DNA of 64,000 nt from Planctomycetota bacterium (lineage in GTDB: Bacteria > Planctomycetota > Phycisphaerae > Phycisphaerales > Phycisphaeraceae), in contig CP066225.1 in assembly GCA_016350165.1 (NCBI GenBank), positions 1,178,001-1,242,000 of the forward strand, read 5' to 3'. Of the stretch, positions 27,960 to 37,269 are shown piece by piece. The position numbers and the translations under genes are program-made. Position 1 is the stretch's first letter; each line of letters opens with the position of its first letter. The notes under the pieces were generated by a model. That model was not told the origin of the DNA. It did no database searches and was given only the letters and a program-made list of their open reading frames with translations.

Positions 27960-28184
27960 CTTGTCTTACCTCGTTCGAGTTAATTACCAATCCAAAACCT
28001 GTATAAAATACAATCCAAGAATGCTAACAGATCATTCTGCCCTATGTAAACCATTTTCCCATGATTCACACCCACACATCCCCTCCCCCATCACCTAATC
28101 ACACATAAACCACTTGTTTTATAGCATTAAATCAACGATCATATTTCATAACAAAAGAAATAGTTACAAACAAACCGGGACATC

Positions 28185-29003
28185 ATGACAAAGCAAGATC
28201 AGTTCATCAAAAAGCATGGCCACAATTGGGACTTCATGTGCGCCGCCATCCGCGATGAGTCCTACGCCCAAGATATGCTCAAACGCAATCCCAGACTCCT
28301 CGAAGCCGACGTCAACGGCTCAGGCGAAACACCCCTCATATACCTGGCCGTCGAAGACCGCTACGAAGCCTGCGAATTCCTCATCAAACTAGGTGCCAAC
28401 GTCAACGCACTCACCAACAACGGCACATCAGGCTTCCATGACGTCGTCATCGCAGCAAGCCTCAAAACCATCAAACTCTTCCTCGACAACGGCGCCAACC
28501 CAAACACCATCGGCTTCAACAGCCAATCCTGCCTCAGCACCGCCACAGACAACAACGACTACCAGCTCATGCAACTGCTCCTCGACTACAACGCCGATCC
28601 AAACTTCAGACACACAAGCACCAACGACTATCCCCTCGGCATCGCCGTACGCAACAAAGACACCAAACTCGCTCAATTCCTCATCAATGCCGGAGCCAAT
28701 CCCAACATCGACCTCTCCCACCCAGACAGTTGTGGCTCAACCTTCCTCCACAACGCCATCGAACAATACGACATTGACATGGTCAAACTTCTCATCAATG
28801 CAGGAGCAGACGTCAATCAACCCGTCTATCACGAAATGCAAATCACCCCTATAATCTCTGCACTTTTCCAACTCGACCTCGACATCACAACCCTCCTCAT
28901 CAAGCACGGCTCCGACATCAACTACCAACTAACTGACGGACACACCTTCGACTCACACCTCAACATGCTCGGCTTCACCCGCGCCGACCTCGACATACAA
29001 TAA
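28185..29003 (+). CDS. Ankyrin-repeat protein, copy 1
   Basis: 272 aa with about six to seven ankyrin repeats from residue 45 on: GETPLIYLAVEDRYEACEFL, IKLGANVNALTNNG, LFLDNGANPNTIG, LLLDYNADPNFRH, FLINAGANPNIDL and LLINAGADVNQPV. No signal peptide. The N-terminal 45 residues (KKHGHNWDFMCAAIRDESYA) are shared with the next gene and form the first non-canonical repeat. It probably binds proteins in the cytoplasm. Tandem paralogue 26 nt downstream, same strand. Known partners of such pairs are unknown. Confidence 0.9.
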   Translation: MTKQDQFIKKHGHNWDFMCAAIRDESYAQDMLKRNPRLLEADVNGSGETPLIYLAVEDRYEACEFLIKLGANVNALTNNGTSGFHDVVIAASLKTIKLFLDNGANPNTIGFNSQSCLSTATDNNDYQLMQLLLDYNADPNFRHTSTNDYPLGIAVRNKDTKLAQFLINAGANPNIDLSHPDSCGSTFLHNAIEQYDIDMVKLLINAGADVNQPVYHEMQITPIISALFQLDLDITTLLIKHGSDINYQLTDGHTFDSHLNMLGFTRADLDIQ

Positions 29004-29029
29004 ACCCAAAACCACAAATAGAATTTCTT

Positions 29030-29797
29030 ATGTCACGTAGAATGTACGAAAAGTTCAAAATCCACTGGAACTTCATGGCCGCCGCTTGCAACGACCATGA
29101 CAAAGCACGTCAAATGCTCACTCAAAACCCAGAACTTCTCGAAGCCCCCGTCAACACCCTCGGCGAATCCCCCCTCGCATACCTCGCACTCGAAAACAAA
29201 ATAGAAGCCGTCAACTTCCTCATCAGCATCGGTGCAAACACTTCTACACTCGACGACTTCGACCAAAGCCCACTCGTCGGCGCCACCGCCTTTCGGCGTT
29301 ACGACCTCATGCAATCACTCCTCAAAAGTGGTGCCAACCCAAACGCACAAGACAGCATCAACAAACGTTCTTGCCTCAGCATCGCCATCTATTCAGACGA
29401 TACAAAATTCGCTCAACTACTCCTAGACTACAATGCCGACCCCAACGCCTTCCACGAGGACATGGAAGAATACCCACTCGCCCGCGCTGTCATTTGCAAC
29501 AACCTTATCATGGCCAAATTCCTCTTAAAAAACAGTGCAAATCCCAATCAACCCATCGGCCAAAGCACAGGCCAAACCTTCCTCGCACAAGCCATCGAAA
29601 ACGATAATCTCGAAATGACCAAACTCCTCATCGAAGCAGGCGCCGACATCAACACGCCCATCCACAAACACGACAACACCCTACCCTTGGATTGTGCAAT
29701 AAAAAACTGCAACATCAAAATCGCCAAAAACCTCATTACCTTAGGTGCCAAAGCAAATGTAACAAACGATAGTCCTCTAATGCAGGATCTAAGATGA
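29030..29797 (+). CDS. Ankyrin-repeat protein, copy 2
   Basis: 255 aa, a diverged duplicate of the preceding gene: KFKIHWNFMAAACNDHDKAR matches the N-terminal helix pair, followed by repeats GESPLAYLALENKIEAVNFL, LLKSGANPNAQDS, LLLDYNADPNAFH, FLLKNSANPNQPI and LLIEAGADINTPI. No signal peptide. The last codons overlap the start of the next gene by 4 bp (ATGA), so that lipoprotein is translationally coupled. A cytoplasmic repeat protein coupled to an exported lipoprotein is unusual and suggests a common control rather than direct contact. Confidence 0.9.
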   Translation: MSRRMYEKFKIHWNFMAAACNDHDKARQMLTQNPELLEAPVNTLGESPLAYLALENKIEAVNFLISIGANTSTLDDFDQSPLVGATAFRRYDLMQSLLKSGANPNAQDSINKRSCLSIAIYSDDTKFAQLLLDYNADPNAFHEDMEEYPLARAVICNNLIMAKFLLKNSANPNQPIGQSTGQTFLAQAIENDNLEMTKLLIEAGADINTPIHKHDNTLPLDCAIKNCNIKIAKNLITLGAKANVTNDSPLMQDLR

Positions 29798-30177
29798 AAC
29801 ACCTTACCTTGACCATCACAATGCTATTCCTACTCCTTGGCTGCACCACCGAAACAGCCAAGCTCCCAACCCTCAAAAGTAAAAACGAATTAGAAGCAGC
29901 TATCGGGCAAAAAGTGATGATCCAAGGTATTACACTTAATACAAAACCAAGCGCCGCCCTTCGCATTGATGACATAAACATTTACATCCCACATTGGCCC
30001 GCTTGGCAAGAAAATCAACTCAATAAAACACTGACAGTTGAAGGTCAACTATCCAAACAACCCGCCACCTCAGAAAACAATCAACCCTCTAAAAACAACG
30101 ACCTCATCCCCCAGTCTTCCCTCCAAACCCAACCCCGCTGGATCCTCTCTAACCCCAAGATAGTAAACAACAACTAA
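29794..30177 (+). CDS. Small lipoprotein coupled to ankyrin gene
   Basis: 127 aa. Lipoprotein signal: MKHLTLTITMLFLLLGC with lipobox LLGC at about residue 17. The mature part has a short OB-like or beta segment (KVMIQGITLNTKPSAALRID, TLTVEGQLSKQP) resembling the nucleic-acid-binding-like OB domains of small periplasmic proteins, then a Gln/Asn/Ser-rich tail. The start lies within the stop region of ankyrin copy 2. Not recognised as a named family. Localisation in the envelope is inferred from the signal. Confidence 0.75.
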   Translation: MKHLTLTITMLFLLLGCTTETAKLPTLKSKNELEAAIGQKVMIQGITLNTKPSAALRIDDINIYIPHWPAWQENQLNKTLTVEGQLSKQPATSENNQPSKNNDLIPQSSLQTQPRWILSNPKIVNNN

Positions 30178-30289
30178 CCCACCCTCTACACATACAACAC
30201 CAACACATAACACGAACCTAACCATATATTAGATATACATTACTCAATTTACTATCCTCCCCGGCAAACAAACTACACACCAACGCCAC

Positions 30290-30304
30290 CTAATCAACGA
30301 TTAG
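30290..30304. repeat. Dispersed palindrome copy 2
   Basis: CTAATC-AAC-GATTAG, perfect 6-bp arms, 33 nt past the stop of the Y-family polymerase gene (minus strand). A weaker relative, CTAAT-ACTTA-ATTAG, lies at 30312-30326 between it and that stop. Confidence 0.6.
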
Positions 30305-30337
30305 CCTATCACTAATACTTAATTAGACACAATCTCC

Positions 30338-31597
30338 TTATGCCTGTTTACGCTGCGGCCGCTCCCCAACCTTACGAATATTAAATTCATCAATCTCAGG
30401 TATCTGCGTAAACGAAACACGTGTCGGTGCAGATTTCTGGGCCCCAAACATAGGTGCGAGGTAAATCGTGTGATGGCCATATTTTGCATCAATCGTATCC
30501 ATCACTTTCGACAGTGCATCGAGTTTCTCCTGCTTTTCAAACAGCGGTAAAGTCGTGCTTTGCTGATTCGATAATTCAGTCAGCTCCACCGCGACTTTGA
30601 AGGGGTGTCCACCTGTGCGTTGAGGCCACACATCACTGAACGCACGGACCATCGTGAGTGTATCGCGGCAAGATCCCAGCGGGACACGTACCTTCCAACG
30701 CGGTTCATCGAGATAGTAAACCTTTATCCATAAATGCTTTGTGCTATAGTTCATGCGGCGAAGCCGCATGGCTGCTTTGTGAATCATCCGTACACACACC
30801 GCATGAGCCCCGGGATCATTTCGTAGATCAGGTGGGAGGACGTGAGAGTGACCGACGGTGCGGCGGTGGGTGGGACGGGGCGCTAAGTCGATACCTCGCA
30901 GTTGGTTCCACCAGATGGTGCCATGAACTTTGCTACCCCAAATTTTGGCAAGCTGTTTTTCACTGCAAGCACATAACTGCTTTACTGTTCTAATGTTGTA
31001 TGAATACAGGCGGCGTTCCATCGCCTTGCCAATACCGGTCAGATCACGTAATTCGAATTTATAGAGCTTTTGGGGTAGATCAGATCGATCGATCACTGTT
31101 AGCCCATCTGGCTTCTTGAATTCCGTCGCGATCTTCGCTGTCCAGATATTTGGCCCGATCCCAACTGAGCAACGCACATAAGCACCGACCATCTCGGCAA
31201 TACGGCCTTTAACGAGATAACCTAAACTCGTTGCTTGATTAGATTTACGTTCTTCACCGAGGAGCTTTCCATACATTTCATCGATGGAGCAGACCTGATC
31301 GACGTGGAGGCATGATTCGACCGCATCGATGATTTTATGGTGGTACTCGACGTAAACCTTGGGACGTGCCTCGACGAATTGGATGTCGGGACAGAGGTGG
31401 CGCGCTTCACGGACGCCTGTACCTGTTTTGATACCGAAATGTTTAGCTTCATAACTAGCGGCTATACAACAAGTTGAGTCGCAATTTGTGGGAATAACGC
31501 CGATGGGTTTACCGCGCAACTCAAAGCGTTCCTGCTGCTCCACGGACGCGAAGAAGCTGTTCATATCGACAAAGAGGTATCGGAGACTGGAGGTCAT
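30338..31597 (-). CDS. Y-family DNA polymerase (DinB/ImpB type)
   Basis: 419 aa translesion polymerase. Catalytic palm: FVDMNSFFASVEQ (first Asp) and CSIDEMYG (Asp-Glu pair). The finger/palm segment is SYEAKHFGIKTGT; helix-hairpin-helix ELRDLTGIGKAMERRLYSYN; little-finger domain with MRLRRMNYSTKHLWIKVYY. TLPLFEKQ near residue 375 resembles a beta-clamp-binding motif. It is closest in layout to bacterial DinB/ImpB homologues rather than to a clear UmuC. No UmuD or ImuA is adjacent. TACTGTATA upstream (near 31660) looks like half a LexA box, but a full site is not visible. Confidence 0.92.
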   Translation of the reverse strand: MTSSLRYLFVDMNSFFASVEQQERFELRGKPIGVIPTNCDSTCCIAASYEAKHFGIKTGTGVREARHLCPDIQFVEARPKVYVEYHHKIIDAVESCLHVDQVCSIDEMYGKLLGEERKSNQATSLGYLVKGRIAEMVGAYVRCSVGIGPNIWTAKIATEFKKPDGLTVIDRSDLPQKLYKFELRDLTGIGKAMERRLYSYNIRTVKQLCACSEKQLAKIWGSKVHGTIWWNQLRGIDLAPRPTHRRTVGHSHVLPPDLRNDPGAHAVCVRMIHKAAMRLRRMNYSTKHLWIKVYYLDEPRWKVRVPLGSCRDTLTMVRAFSDVWPQRTGGHPFKVAVELTELSNQQSTTLPLFEKQEKLDALSKVMDTIDAKYGHHTIYLAPMFGAQKSAPTRVSFTQIPEIDEFNIRKVGERPQRKQA

Positions 31598-31889
31598 GAT
31601 TCTGTTCCCGAGAGCTGACGCTTCTGTGTTATATACAACGTAATCGTTTCCCTATACAGTATTTACATCAAGCATCCATGCGGCTATGTGTGATGAAATA
31701 TGAGCGTGAAGATCGCTGGATAGCGAGATTTCATTCCCGATCATTCTCCAAACAAGCTATCCCTAACATTATCCATACATCGTAGAAAATCAAGTCGAAA
31801 CTGTACTCGAATTGATGGGGGATTGTTCGTGGAATGACAGGAAGCTGTCAGCGGCTGTGAAGTTGGCCAATGTAGGGATAGAGATACGG

Positions 31890-31906
31890 TCTAATCGTTG
31901 ATTAGA
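31890..31906. repeat. Dispersed palindrome copy 3
   Basis: TCTAATC-GTT-GATTAGA, perfect 7-bp arms with a 3-nt centre, in the intergenic region upstream of the Y-family polymerase. Confidence 0.6.
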
Positions 31907-32412
31907 TAGCTTTGTGAAGTTTTCTGCATGGGCGTGGCGCACGGGTTTTGTGCGAGATGGTTTATTATTTTGGCTTTTTGAAATTGTTTTTGTGCGCACG
32001 TTTTTTTCGTTTTGCCTTCACATTTCCAGGTAAACAGTTGGTGCTACACAGGTTACGATTTGTGGATTGTGTAATTGGGTAACGGTCACGAATGGTTCGA
32101 AAATGAACAGAAATGAGGCGAAACGGCTCAACTTTGGTCAGGTTTGGTCTGTTTTGGGCCCAAAACGATTAGAAATGGACAGTTTTAAATTGTTGAAAAA
32201 CTAGAATAGGCTGTGGATTGTGCGCGCTGCCCCTGGAAGTTCGCTCCTGCAATTAGGCTGGCTGCAGCTATTTCAGATTGAGTTTTTTGAATGAAATTAT
32301 GAATTTGGCCAAGAGCATCGCTAGGGTCATTGATATGTGAAATATTAAGACCAGCGAACTATCAGCTCACGGCTATTTGAGTTTGGGATTTTGAATTATT
32401 TGTTTTGAATAA

Positions 32413-32439
32413 ACACGTCTAATCGATGATTAGACGTGT
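32413..32439. repeat. Dispersed palindrome copy 4 (longest)
   Basis: ACACGTCTAATC - GAT - GATTAGACGTGT, perfect 12-bp arms, 49 nt past the stop of the minus-strand gene at 32488. Confidence 0.7.
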
Positions 32440-32487
32440 GTAAGAATAAAACAATGGGTTTATGGTAACAAAAGTGAGGGATGTGAT

Positions 32488-33435
32488 TTAAGGATTTTTG
32501 TTGGGGCGGGAAGATGGTGTTTGGAGGATTTGATTGCTTAGATAAGCACGCCAACGGTTAAAGGTGTCTGGTTCGTCGGTTTGCCAGTAATTGTAATGAT
32601 CGATGATGTCTTGGTGCATTGCTTTTGTTATTTGGTAGTTCATGGATTTGATGTATCGCTCGGGGAATAATGCGATAGCAATCTCTTTGAGTAGATTGTG
32701 GCAATAGCGTGATGGGACAAGGCTTTGCGCAGGGAAGTTAAAAGTAGTCTCAATCGGGACACCAAAACGGTCGCGGATGTGTATTTGCTTTGCTGAGGTT
32801 AGAGCTGTAATGAATTTCCGATCAATACATTCTTGAAGTGCTTGTAAATAACGATCGATCGTCGCTTGGGTACCTTGGTTTTCTGGGTCATGTTCGAGAT
32901 ATGTATAAGTCAGAAAGTCTATCCAGTGAATAGGATGGTAGGCGATAGATTCTTCAAGTAAGAAGTATTGAAGCGGCGAGAGGTTGTATTGAGTTAGTAA
33001 ATGATCTGGTATGGTAAAGTCTGGATGTATGAGTGTTCTTGTGCAGAATGGCTTATGCTTGCCTGATGTGAAATAGGCAGGGCCTTCGAGAGTAAGTGTG
33101 AATTGTTGAAGGAGATGACGTCCTTGATCGGTGAGGATGATGCCTTGCGCTGGGTAGGATGTGATAATACCAGTTTCATTGCTAAGCAGATCGAGCTCAA
33201 TAATGTCAGTTGATTTGTCGAGCATGATTACCCACCCACGATCTAAGCAATTGCGCAAAGCCCATGCGGATTCTTCGAGTGTGATGTCGGGAATACATGT
33301 TTGCCAATTATGGTAGATGAATTGTTTGTATGGGAAAGGGATGTATTTTTCTGCATGCTCAAGGATGGTCCATTGCGCATAGAGTAAGTTGTGCTTTTTC
33401 AGCGCTTGGTCAAAAGCGGGCCAATGATTTGCCAT
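32488..33435 (-). CDS. Hypothetical protein
   Basis: 315 aa, not recognised. Soluble, with many aromatic and polar residues: HNLLYAQWTILEHAEKYIPF, LEESAWALRNCLDRGWVIML, NLSPLQYFLLEESIAYHPIH. Segments such as SAWALRNCLDRGWVIM, IILTDQGRHLLQQF and ALQECIDRKFITAL look like winged-helix elements (recognition helix followed by a LTxxGR-like wing), so a DNA-binding or regulatory role is possible, but this is inference. No signal peptide. It lies alone between the palindrome region and the amino-acid permease. Confidence 0.65.
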   Translation of the reverse strand: MANHWPAFDQALKKHNLLYAQWTILEHAEKYIPFPYKQFIYHNWQTCIPDITLEESAWALRNCLDRGWVIMLDKSTDIIELDLLSNETGIITSYPAQGIILTDQGRHLLQQFTLTLEGPAYFTSGKHKPFCTRTLIHPDFTIPDHLLTQYNLSPLQYFLLEESIAYHPIHWIDFLTYTYLEHDPENQGTQATIDRYLQALQECIDRKFITALTSAKQIHIRDRFGVPIETTFNFPAQSLVPSRYCHNLLKEIAIALFPERYIKSMNYQITKAMHQDIIDHYNYWQTDEPDTFNRWRAYLSNQILQTPSSRPNKNP

Positions 33436-33545
33436 GTTTGGGTTGCAGGTACTTACCTGCGAAGGATTCTGCTTATGAAGCAGTTAAAGGAAAGTAATTG
33501 AATTTATAGTATGGATTGTATCGTAAAATTACTGGAATGCGATGA

Positions 33546-34886
33546 TTATGTTTGGTCGGGGCGTTGCAGGTGTGCTTTGGTGAGAAGGTGCCAAAAGGTG
33601 GTGAGGATGAAAATGGCAAGGAAGACTAGCCAATAGATTGGTTCGATGAAGAATGAGAGAGTGAAGCAGCCGAGGAGGCCGAGGATGGAGAAGATGCGGG
33701 GGTATAGGCGGTGTTGTTTGGGGAGTTGGAGGGCGGAGAGGTTTGTGAGGCCGTAGTAGATGAGAACGGTGAGTGCGGAGAGGGACCATGCGGTTTTGAT
33801 TGAGCCTAGGGTTGTGAGGAGGAGGATGATGATGGCAACGAGGATGATCGCGAAGGTGGGGTTGTGTTGTTGGTTTAGAAGGCTGAAGGGTTGAGGGAGG
33901 TGATGGTTACGTGCCATGGCGAAGACGACGCGTGAGAGGCCGAGGATTAGGTTGAGGAGAACGGTGAGAGTGGCGAGAATGGCGCCGAGGGCGATGATGG
34001 TGATGAGGAGGTTGGGCTTTGGCAGTTGTGAAGAAATTTGTTCAAGCGCGGTGCCTGAGACGGCGGCTTTGTAGAAATCATCGGGTGTGGCAATCTTAAG
34101 CGCGAGATAGGCGATGGTGGTGTAGAGGATGGCGGTGAGTAAAACGGTGAAGATGACGGCGAGTGGGATATTGCGTTTAGGTTGTGTGATTTCTTCTCCC
34201 ATGGTGGCGATGCGGCCGTAACCTGTGTAGGCAACGAAGATGAGGGCAGCTGCGGGGAAGAGGGATTGATAACTGTTTTTAAGGGGTTCTTGCGCAAGTG
34301 CTGATTGTGGTGGTGAGGTCGGGCTATCCGCAAGATAGATCATGCATGCGATAATGAAGGTGAGGAGTGAAGCGAGGACGAGGAGAATGAGGGTAATATT
34401 GAATTGGTTTGAACGTCGAAGTCCAGTGAGGATGACGATGGTGAGGGCGATGATGGCGAGAAGCCCGAGGATGGTTGGCGTGATGGATGGGAGGTTGAGC
34501 GTTGTGTAGTGATTGATTAGACGTATGAAGTTGTTGGCGAATGCGAGTGATGCGGCGGAGGCTGAGGCGGATTTGGCGGTAAGGAAGAGGATACCTGCGA
34601 GGAGGCCGAGGAATGGATGGAGATAGATGCGTGCGTATTGGTATGTTCCACCGGCAATGGGGTGAGCGGCGGCGAGTTGAGCGGATGAAAGTGCGTTACA
34701 TAGAGCGAGGAGTCCTGCGAGAATAACGGCGATGGGTGTGAGGTATTGAGCGTGGTAGGCGCCGAGGCCTAGGGAGACGTAGATGCCGGTGCCGATCATG
34801 GAGCCGAGGCCGAGGGCGATGGCGCCGGGAAGGCCGACGATGCGTTTGAGGGTGGGTTGAGAAGATGAATTGGAGGATTGATTCAC
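33546..34886 (-). CDS. APC-family amino-acid permease
   Basis: 446 aa with about 12 membrane helices. Family marks: VGLPGAIALGLGSMIGTGIY in the first helix (unwound GSMIGTGI substrate-binding segment), AAHPIAGGTYQYARIYLHPF, FVAYTGYGRIATMGEEITQP and a second half with ILGLSRVVFAMARNHHLPQP. It probably moves an amino acid or polyamine by proton symport across the inner membrane; the substrate cannot be read. The plus strand is strikingly G-rich here. No linked catabolic gene is seen. Confidence 0.92.
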   Translation of the reverse strand: MNQSSNSSSQPTLKRIVGLPGAIALGLGSMIGTGIYVSLGLGAYHAQYLTPIAVILAGLLALCNALSSAQLAAAHPIAGGTYQYARIYLHPFLGLLAGILFLTAKSASASAASLAFANNFIRLINHYTTLNLPSITPTILGLLAIIALTIVILTGLRRSNQFNITLILLVLASLLTFIIACMIYLADSPTSPPQSALAQEPLKNSYQSLFPAAALIFVAYTGYGRIATMGEEITQPKRNIPLAVIFTVLLTAILYTTIAYLALKIATPDDFYKAAVSGTALEQISSQLPKPNLLITIIALGAILATLTVLLNLILGLSRVVFAMARNHHLPQPFSLLNQQHNPTFAIILVAIIILLLTTLGSIKTAWSLSALTVLIYYGLTNLSALQLPKQHRLYPRIFSILGLLGCFTLSFFIEPIYWLVFLAIFILTTFWHLLTKAHLQRPDQT

Positions 34887-35127
34887 GATTTGATCTCAGG
34901 CAATGGTCATGGATATGAATCGAAGATGTGTATTGTTGTGTGGATGGAGGGTGATGCCAAGTGTTAAAATTGTGTATATGGGGAAATCGCGGAGTGAATG
35001 GTTGCAGGGCTGGGAATGATGAGGAAATAAAGTGCGATGGTGGGAGAATGGGTGGAATGGGGGTGGTGGAAGCCGATAAAGGTGGGGTATGATGTTGAGC
35101 AGTAAATTGTGTTGAAAGGAGCATTCC

Positions 35128-35730
35128 GTGGATTATGCGAATATGGCTTTTGGATGTGTGGTAGGACTTGGGCTTGCGGCTGCGTGTGGTTTCAGGGTGT
35201 TTGTGCCGTTACTGGCGATTTCGGTCGCACAGTATGCGGGGCATATGCCGATTGAGATCGCTGAGAATATGGAGTGGATTGGATCGCCTGCAGCGATCGT
35301 AGCGTTGTCGGTTGCAACGGGATTAGAGATCGCGGGGTATTATGTTCCGTGGATTGATAATGCGTTGGATACGGTGGCCTCCCCTGCTGCGGTTGTTGCG
35401 GGTACGTTGGCGGCAGCATCGTTTGCTGGTGATATGAGTCCGATGTTGCAGTGGTCGGCTGCTGCGATCGGTGGTGGATCGATTGCTGGCATTACGCAGG
35501 CAACGACGGTTGTGACACGTGCGATATCAACAGTAACGACTGGTGGATTGGGAAATCCTGTTGTTGCAACAGTTGAGACGGGTTCATCATTGTTAATAAC
35601 TCTTGCATTAGTTGTTTTGCCAATCGCGATCGGTGCGGTGCTTGTTGGATTGCTTTTATACTTCATTATTAGGCTTTTTATGAAAAAACGCGGTGCAAGG
35701 AAGGCTGTGGTTGAAGCTCAGGTTGCATAA
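35128..35730 (+). CDS. DUF4126 membrane protein
   Basis: 200 aa from GTG 35128, with AAAGGAG about 10 nt upstream. Six or so hydrophobic segments, Ala/Gly/Val-rich: GCVVGLGLAAACGFRVFVPL, LLAISVAQYAGHMPI, AAIVALSVATGLEIAGYYVP, DTVASPAAVVAGTLAAASFA, a glycine-rich loop GGGSIAGITQATTVVTRAIS and a final helix LVVLPIAIGAVLVGLLLYFI before a basic tail. This is the DUF4126 pattern. Function unestablished. Two hairpins follow (35799, 35922). Confidence 0.88.
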   Translation: MDYANMAFGCVVGLGLAAACGFRVFVPLLAISVAQYAGHMPIEIAENMEWIGSPAAIVALSVATGLEIAGYYVPWIDNALDTVASPAAVVAGTLAAASFAGDMSPMLQWSAAAIGGGSIAGITQATTVVTRAISTVTTGGLGNPVVATVETGSSLLITLALVVLPIAIGAVLVGLLLYFIIRLFMKKRGARKAVVEAQVA

Positions 35731-35798
35731 TAACTCTAATAAAACTGCATATTTTATACATATGAATACTTAACATCAGTACCTAAGTTGCTGTGTTA

Positions 35799-35846
35799 GA
35801 GCCCTATTACGGTAAATACGGAGAGCAATTTACTGCAATAGGGCTC
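35799..35846 (+). other. Long imperfect hairpin without T run
   Basis: Arms GAGCCCTATT-A-CGGTAAAT (35799-35817) and ATTTACTG-C-AATAGGGCTC (35828-35846), nearly all paired around a 10-nt loop. It is followed by ATGATATTTG, so it is not a standard terminator. It could be part of a small RNA or of the DUF4126 3' region. Confidence 0.6.
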
Positions 35847-35921
35847 ATGATATTTGTAATCTCAGACCGATATTCTTTAGTGTTCAGTGAGATGTTTATT
35901 CGTTCAAAAAGAAAAACCGTA

Positions 35922-35972
35922 CCTCTGGTCGTTAGTTAACTGGACCCCCCCGACGACCAGGGGTTTTTTTTT
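35922..35972 (+). terminator. Strong intrinsic terminator
   Basis: CCTCTGGTCGT (35922-35932) pairs with ACGACCAGGGG (35953-35963) across a 20-nt loop holding C7, followed by T9. It lies 190 nt after the DUF4126 stop, so either a long 3' region or a separate small RNA ends here. Confidence 0.85.
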
Positions 35973-36385
35973 GCCTATGTTTTCTGATGCGTTATTGGCC
36001 TTGCGTTCATGATGATCATGCAGTGGTTGATTAGTTAGTTGGATGAGATTGGTGAGAATCAAATCGATGAAATGTCGCTTAATATTATTTATGTTTTGAA
36101 CCTAAACTGAAGTATGTTGAAGTTTTTTCAGAAGTATGCTGAATTGTCATAATTAAGCGGTTATTAACTTGTCTCGTTTAAAGAATGGTATAAACTTACA
36201 TATCTGAAAATTAATACGTTCATGTCTTTGATTCTGAATCAGCTTACCTAATATAAAATGGTTTAACGGACATGACTGTGTTATTGGTTGAATGCATCGT
36301 GGTGAGGTGATCGTACTGAGCTGCGTAGGAAATTTGTTTACAGCTAACCGTGCGGGTTAGTTAAAGCGAGATATGATTAATAATC
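35973..36385. other. Intergenic region without a recognised gene
   Basis: About 410 AT-rich nt ahead of the SET-domain gene. Only a half-copy of the dispersed motif (GTTGATTAG near 36025) was noticed. Confidence 0.5.
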
Positions 36386-36781
36386 ATGATTGAATCAACA
36401 GTACTAGAAACACGGCCTCGTTCGGAACAAGATGCGTATCATAATCTGCTTGAATTAACGTACGTTAATGATAGTGGGATTCACGGCAAAGGTTTGTTTG
36501 CCAAGCAATTGATTTCGAAAGGCACAGTGATTGGTCAGATCATTGGTTCGCCTACAACGATTGATGGGGATCATGTTCTTTGGATTACGGATGATCTTGG
36601 GATTCATGTGATGAATAATTTACGTTACATCAATCACGCGCCTGAACCGACGGCTGCTTATTATGATGATGGTGAAGTTGTTGCACTAAGAGATATCTAT
36701 CCTGATGAAGAGATCACGCATGATTACAATGGTGATAGTGCAGACTGGTTGGGTGAAGTTGAAGAATTCGATGAAGACTAA
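36386..36781 (+). CDS. SET-domain protein
   Basis: 131 aa, close to a bare SET domain (protein-lysine methyltransferase fold using S-adenosylmethionine). Visible marks: the N-terminal GIHGKGLFAKQLISKGTVIG strand pair, LRYINHAPEPTAAYYDDGEV (the R-[YF]-x-N-H-x-x-x-P-N region that binds SAM, here P-T rather than P-N), and LRDIYPDEEITHDYNGDSAD with the conserved Tyr near the active site. No pre- or post-SET domain or Cys cluster. Targets of bacterial SET proteins are mostly unknown. It has an acidic C-terminus (EVEEFDED). Confidence 0.88.
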   Translation: MIESTVLETRPRSEQDAYHNLLELTYVNDSGIHGKGLFAKQLISKGTVIGQIIGSPTTIDGDHVLWITDDLGIHVMNNLRYINHAPEPTAAYYDDGEVVALRDIYPDEEITHDYNGDSADWLGEVEEFDED

Positions 36782-36906
36782 AAATTACTTGATCTAATTT
36801 AAACAAATAGAGCTGAAAAGGCTTTAAATATAGGCATAAAATAATTGTGACAGTCAGCAAATAAGTTGGCTGTCTTTTTATGTGCGTTGATTGTTAGGTT
36901 ATGGAG

Positions 36907-37269
36907 TTAGTATTCAACAAAGGTGACGATGTTGCCTGAGGGATCGGAGACGTGAGCCATGTGGCCGCCCCAATCCTGTTCGGATGGTTCAGCAACAATG
37001 CAATCGGGGTCAAAGGCTTTGAGTGTGTGGCATATGGCGGCAATGTTTTCGTGATGAAATGAGATACCGGTGAAGCGGCCGACAAGTTCAGCTTCTTCTG
37101 TGTTTGATAAGTCAACGGTTTCGAGAATAAGGTTGAGATCGCCTGGTCGATAGACGAGATATCCTTCTTCTGAGCCGTCGGATATACATTCGAGGCCTAA
37201 TGCTTTTTCATAGAAGATACGAGCGTTATCAAGATCGTTGACGAATACACGTATGCTGTCGATGCGCAT
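36907..37269 (-). CDS. VOC-family (glyoxalase-like) protein
   Basis: 120 aa from ATG 37269, which has AGGAG 8 nt upstream. Two beta-alpha-beta-beta-beta modules of the vicinal oxygen chelate fold: MRIDSIRVFVNDLDNARIFY, EKALGLECISDGSEEGYLVY, then ISFHHENIAAICHTLKAFDP and HVSDPSGNIVTFVEY at the C-terminus. The metal ligands would be His in SFHHEN and Glu in TFVEY. The substrate is unknown; the family includes glyoxalases, dioxygenases and resistance proteins. Monocistronic. Confidence 0.9.
   Translation of the reverse strand: MRIDSIRVFVNDLDNARIFYEKALGLECISDGSEEGYLVYRPGDLNLILETVDLSNTEEAELVGRFTGISFHHENIAAICHTLKAFDPDCIVAEPSEQDWGGHMAHVSDPSGNIVTFVEY

Larger units (their letters stand above)
31598..32487. 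other. Intergenic region with palindromes
   Basis: About 890 nt with no gene that could be supported; a 69-codon minus frame at 31790-31999 lacks coding character. It holds two copies of the CTAATC-N3-GATTAG palindrome and a perfect 16-bp palindrome GTTTTGGGCCCAAAAC at 32151-32166. Confidence 0.55.

Noticed and set aside
31620-31680. LexA box upstream of the Y-family polymerase
   Set aside because: Only a half site, TACTGTATA, is visible; the second half at proper spacing is missing.
32151-32166. Perfect palindrome GTTTTGGGCCCAAAAC as an operator
   Set aside because: Single occurrence, no neighbouring promoter or gene start recognised; kept only as a note in the intergenic entry.
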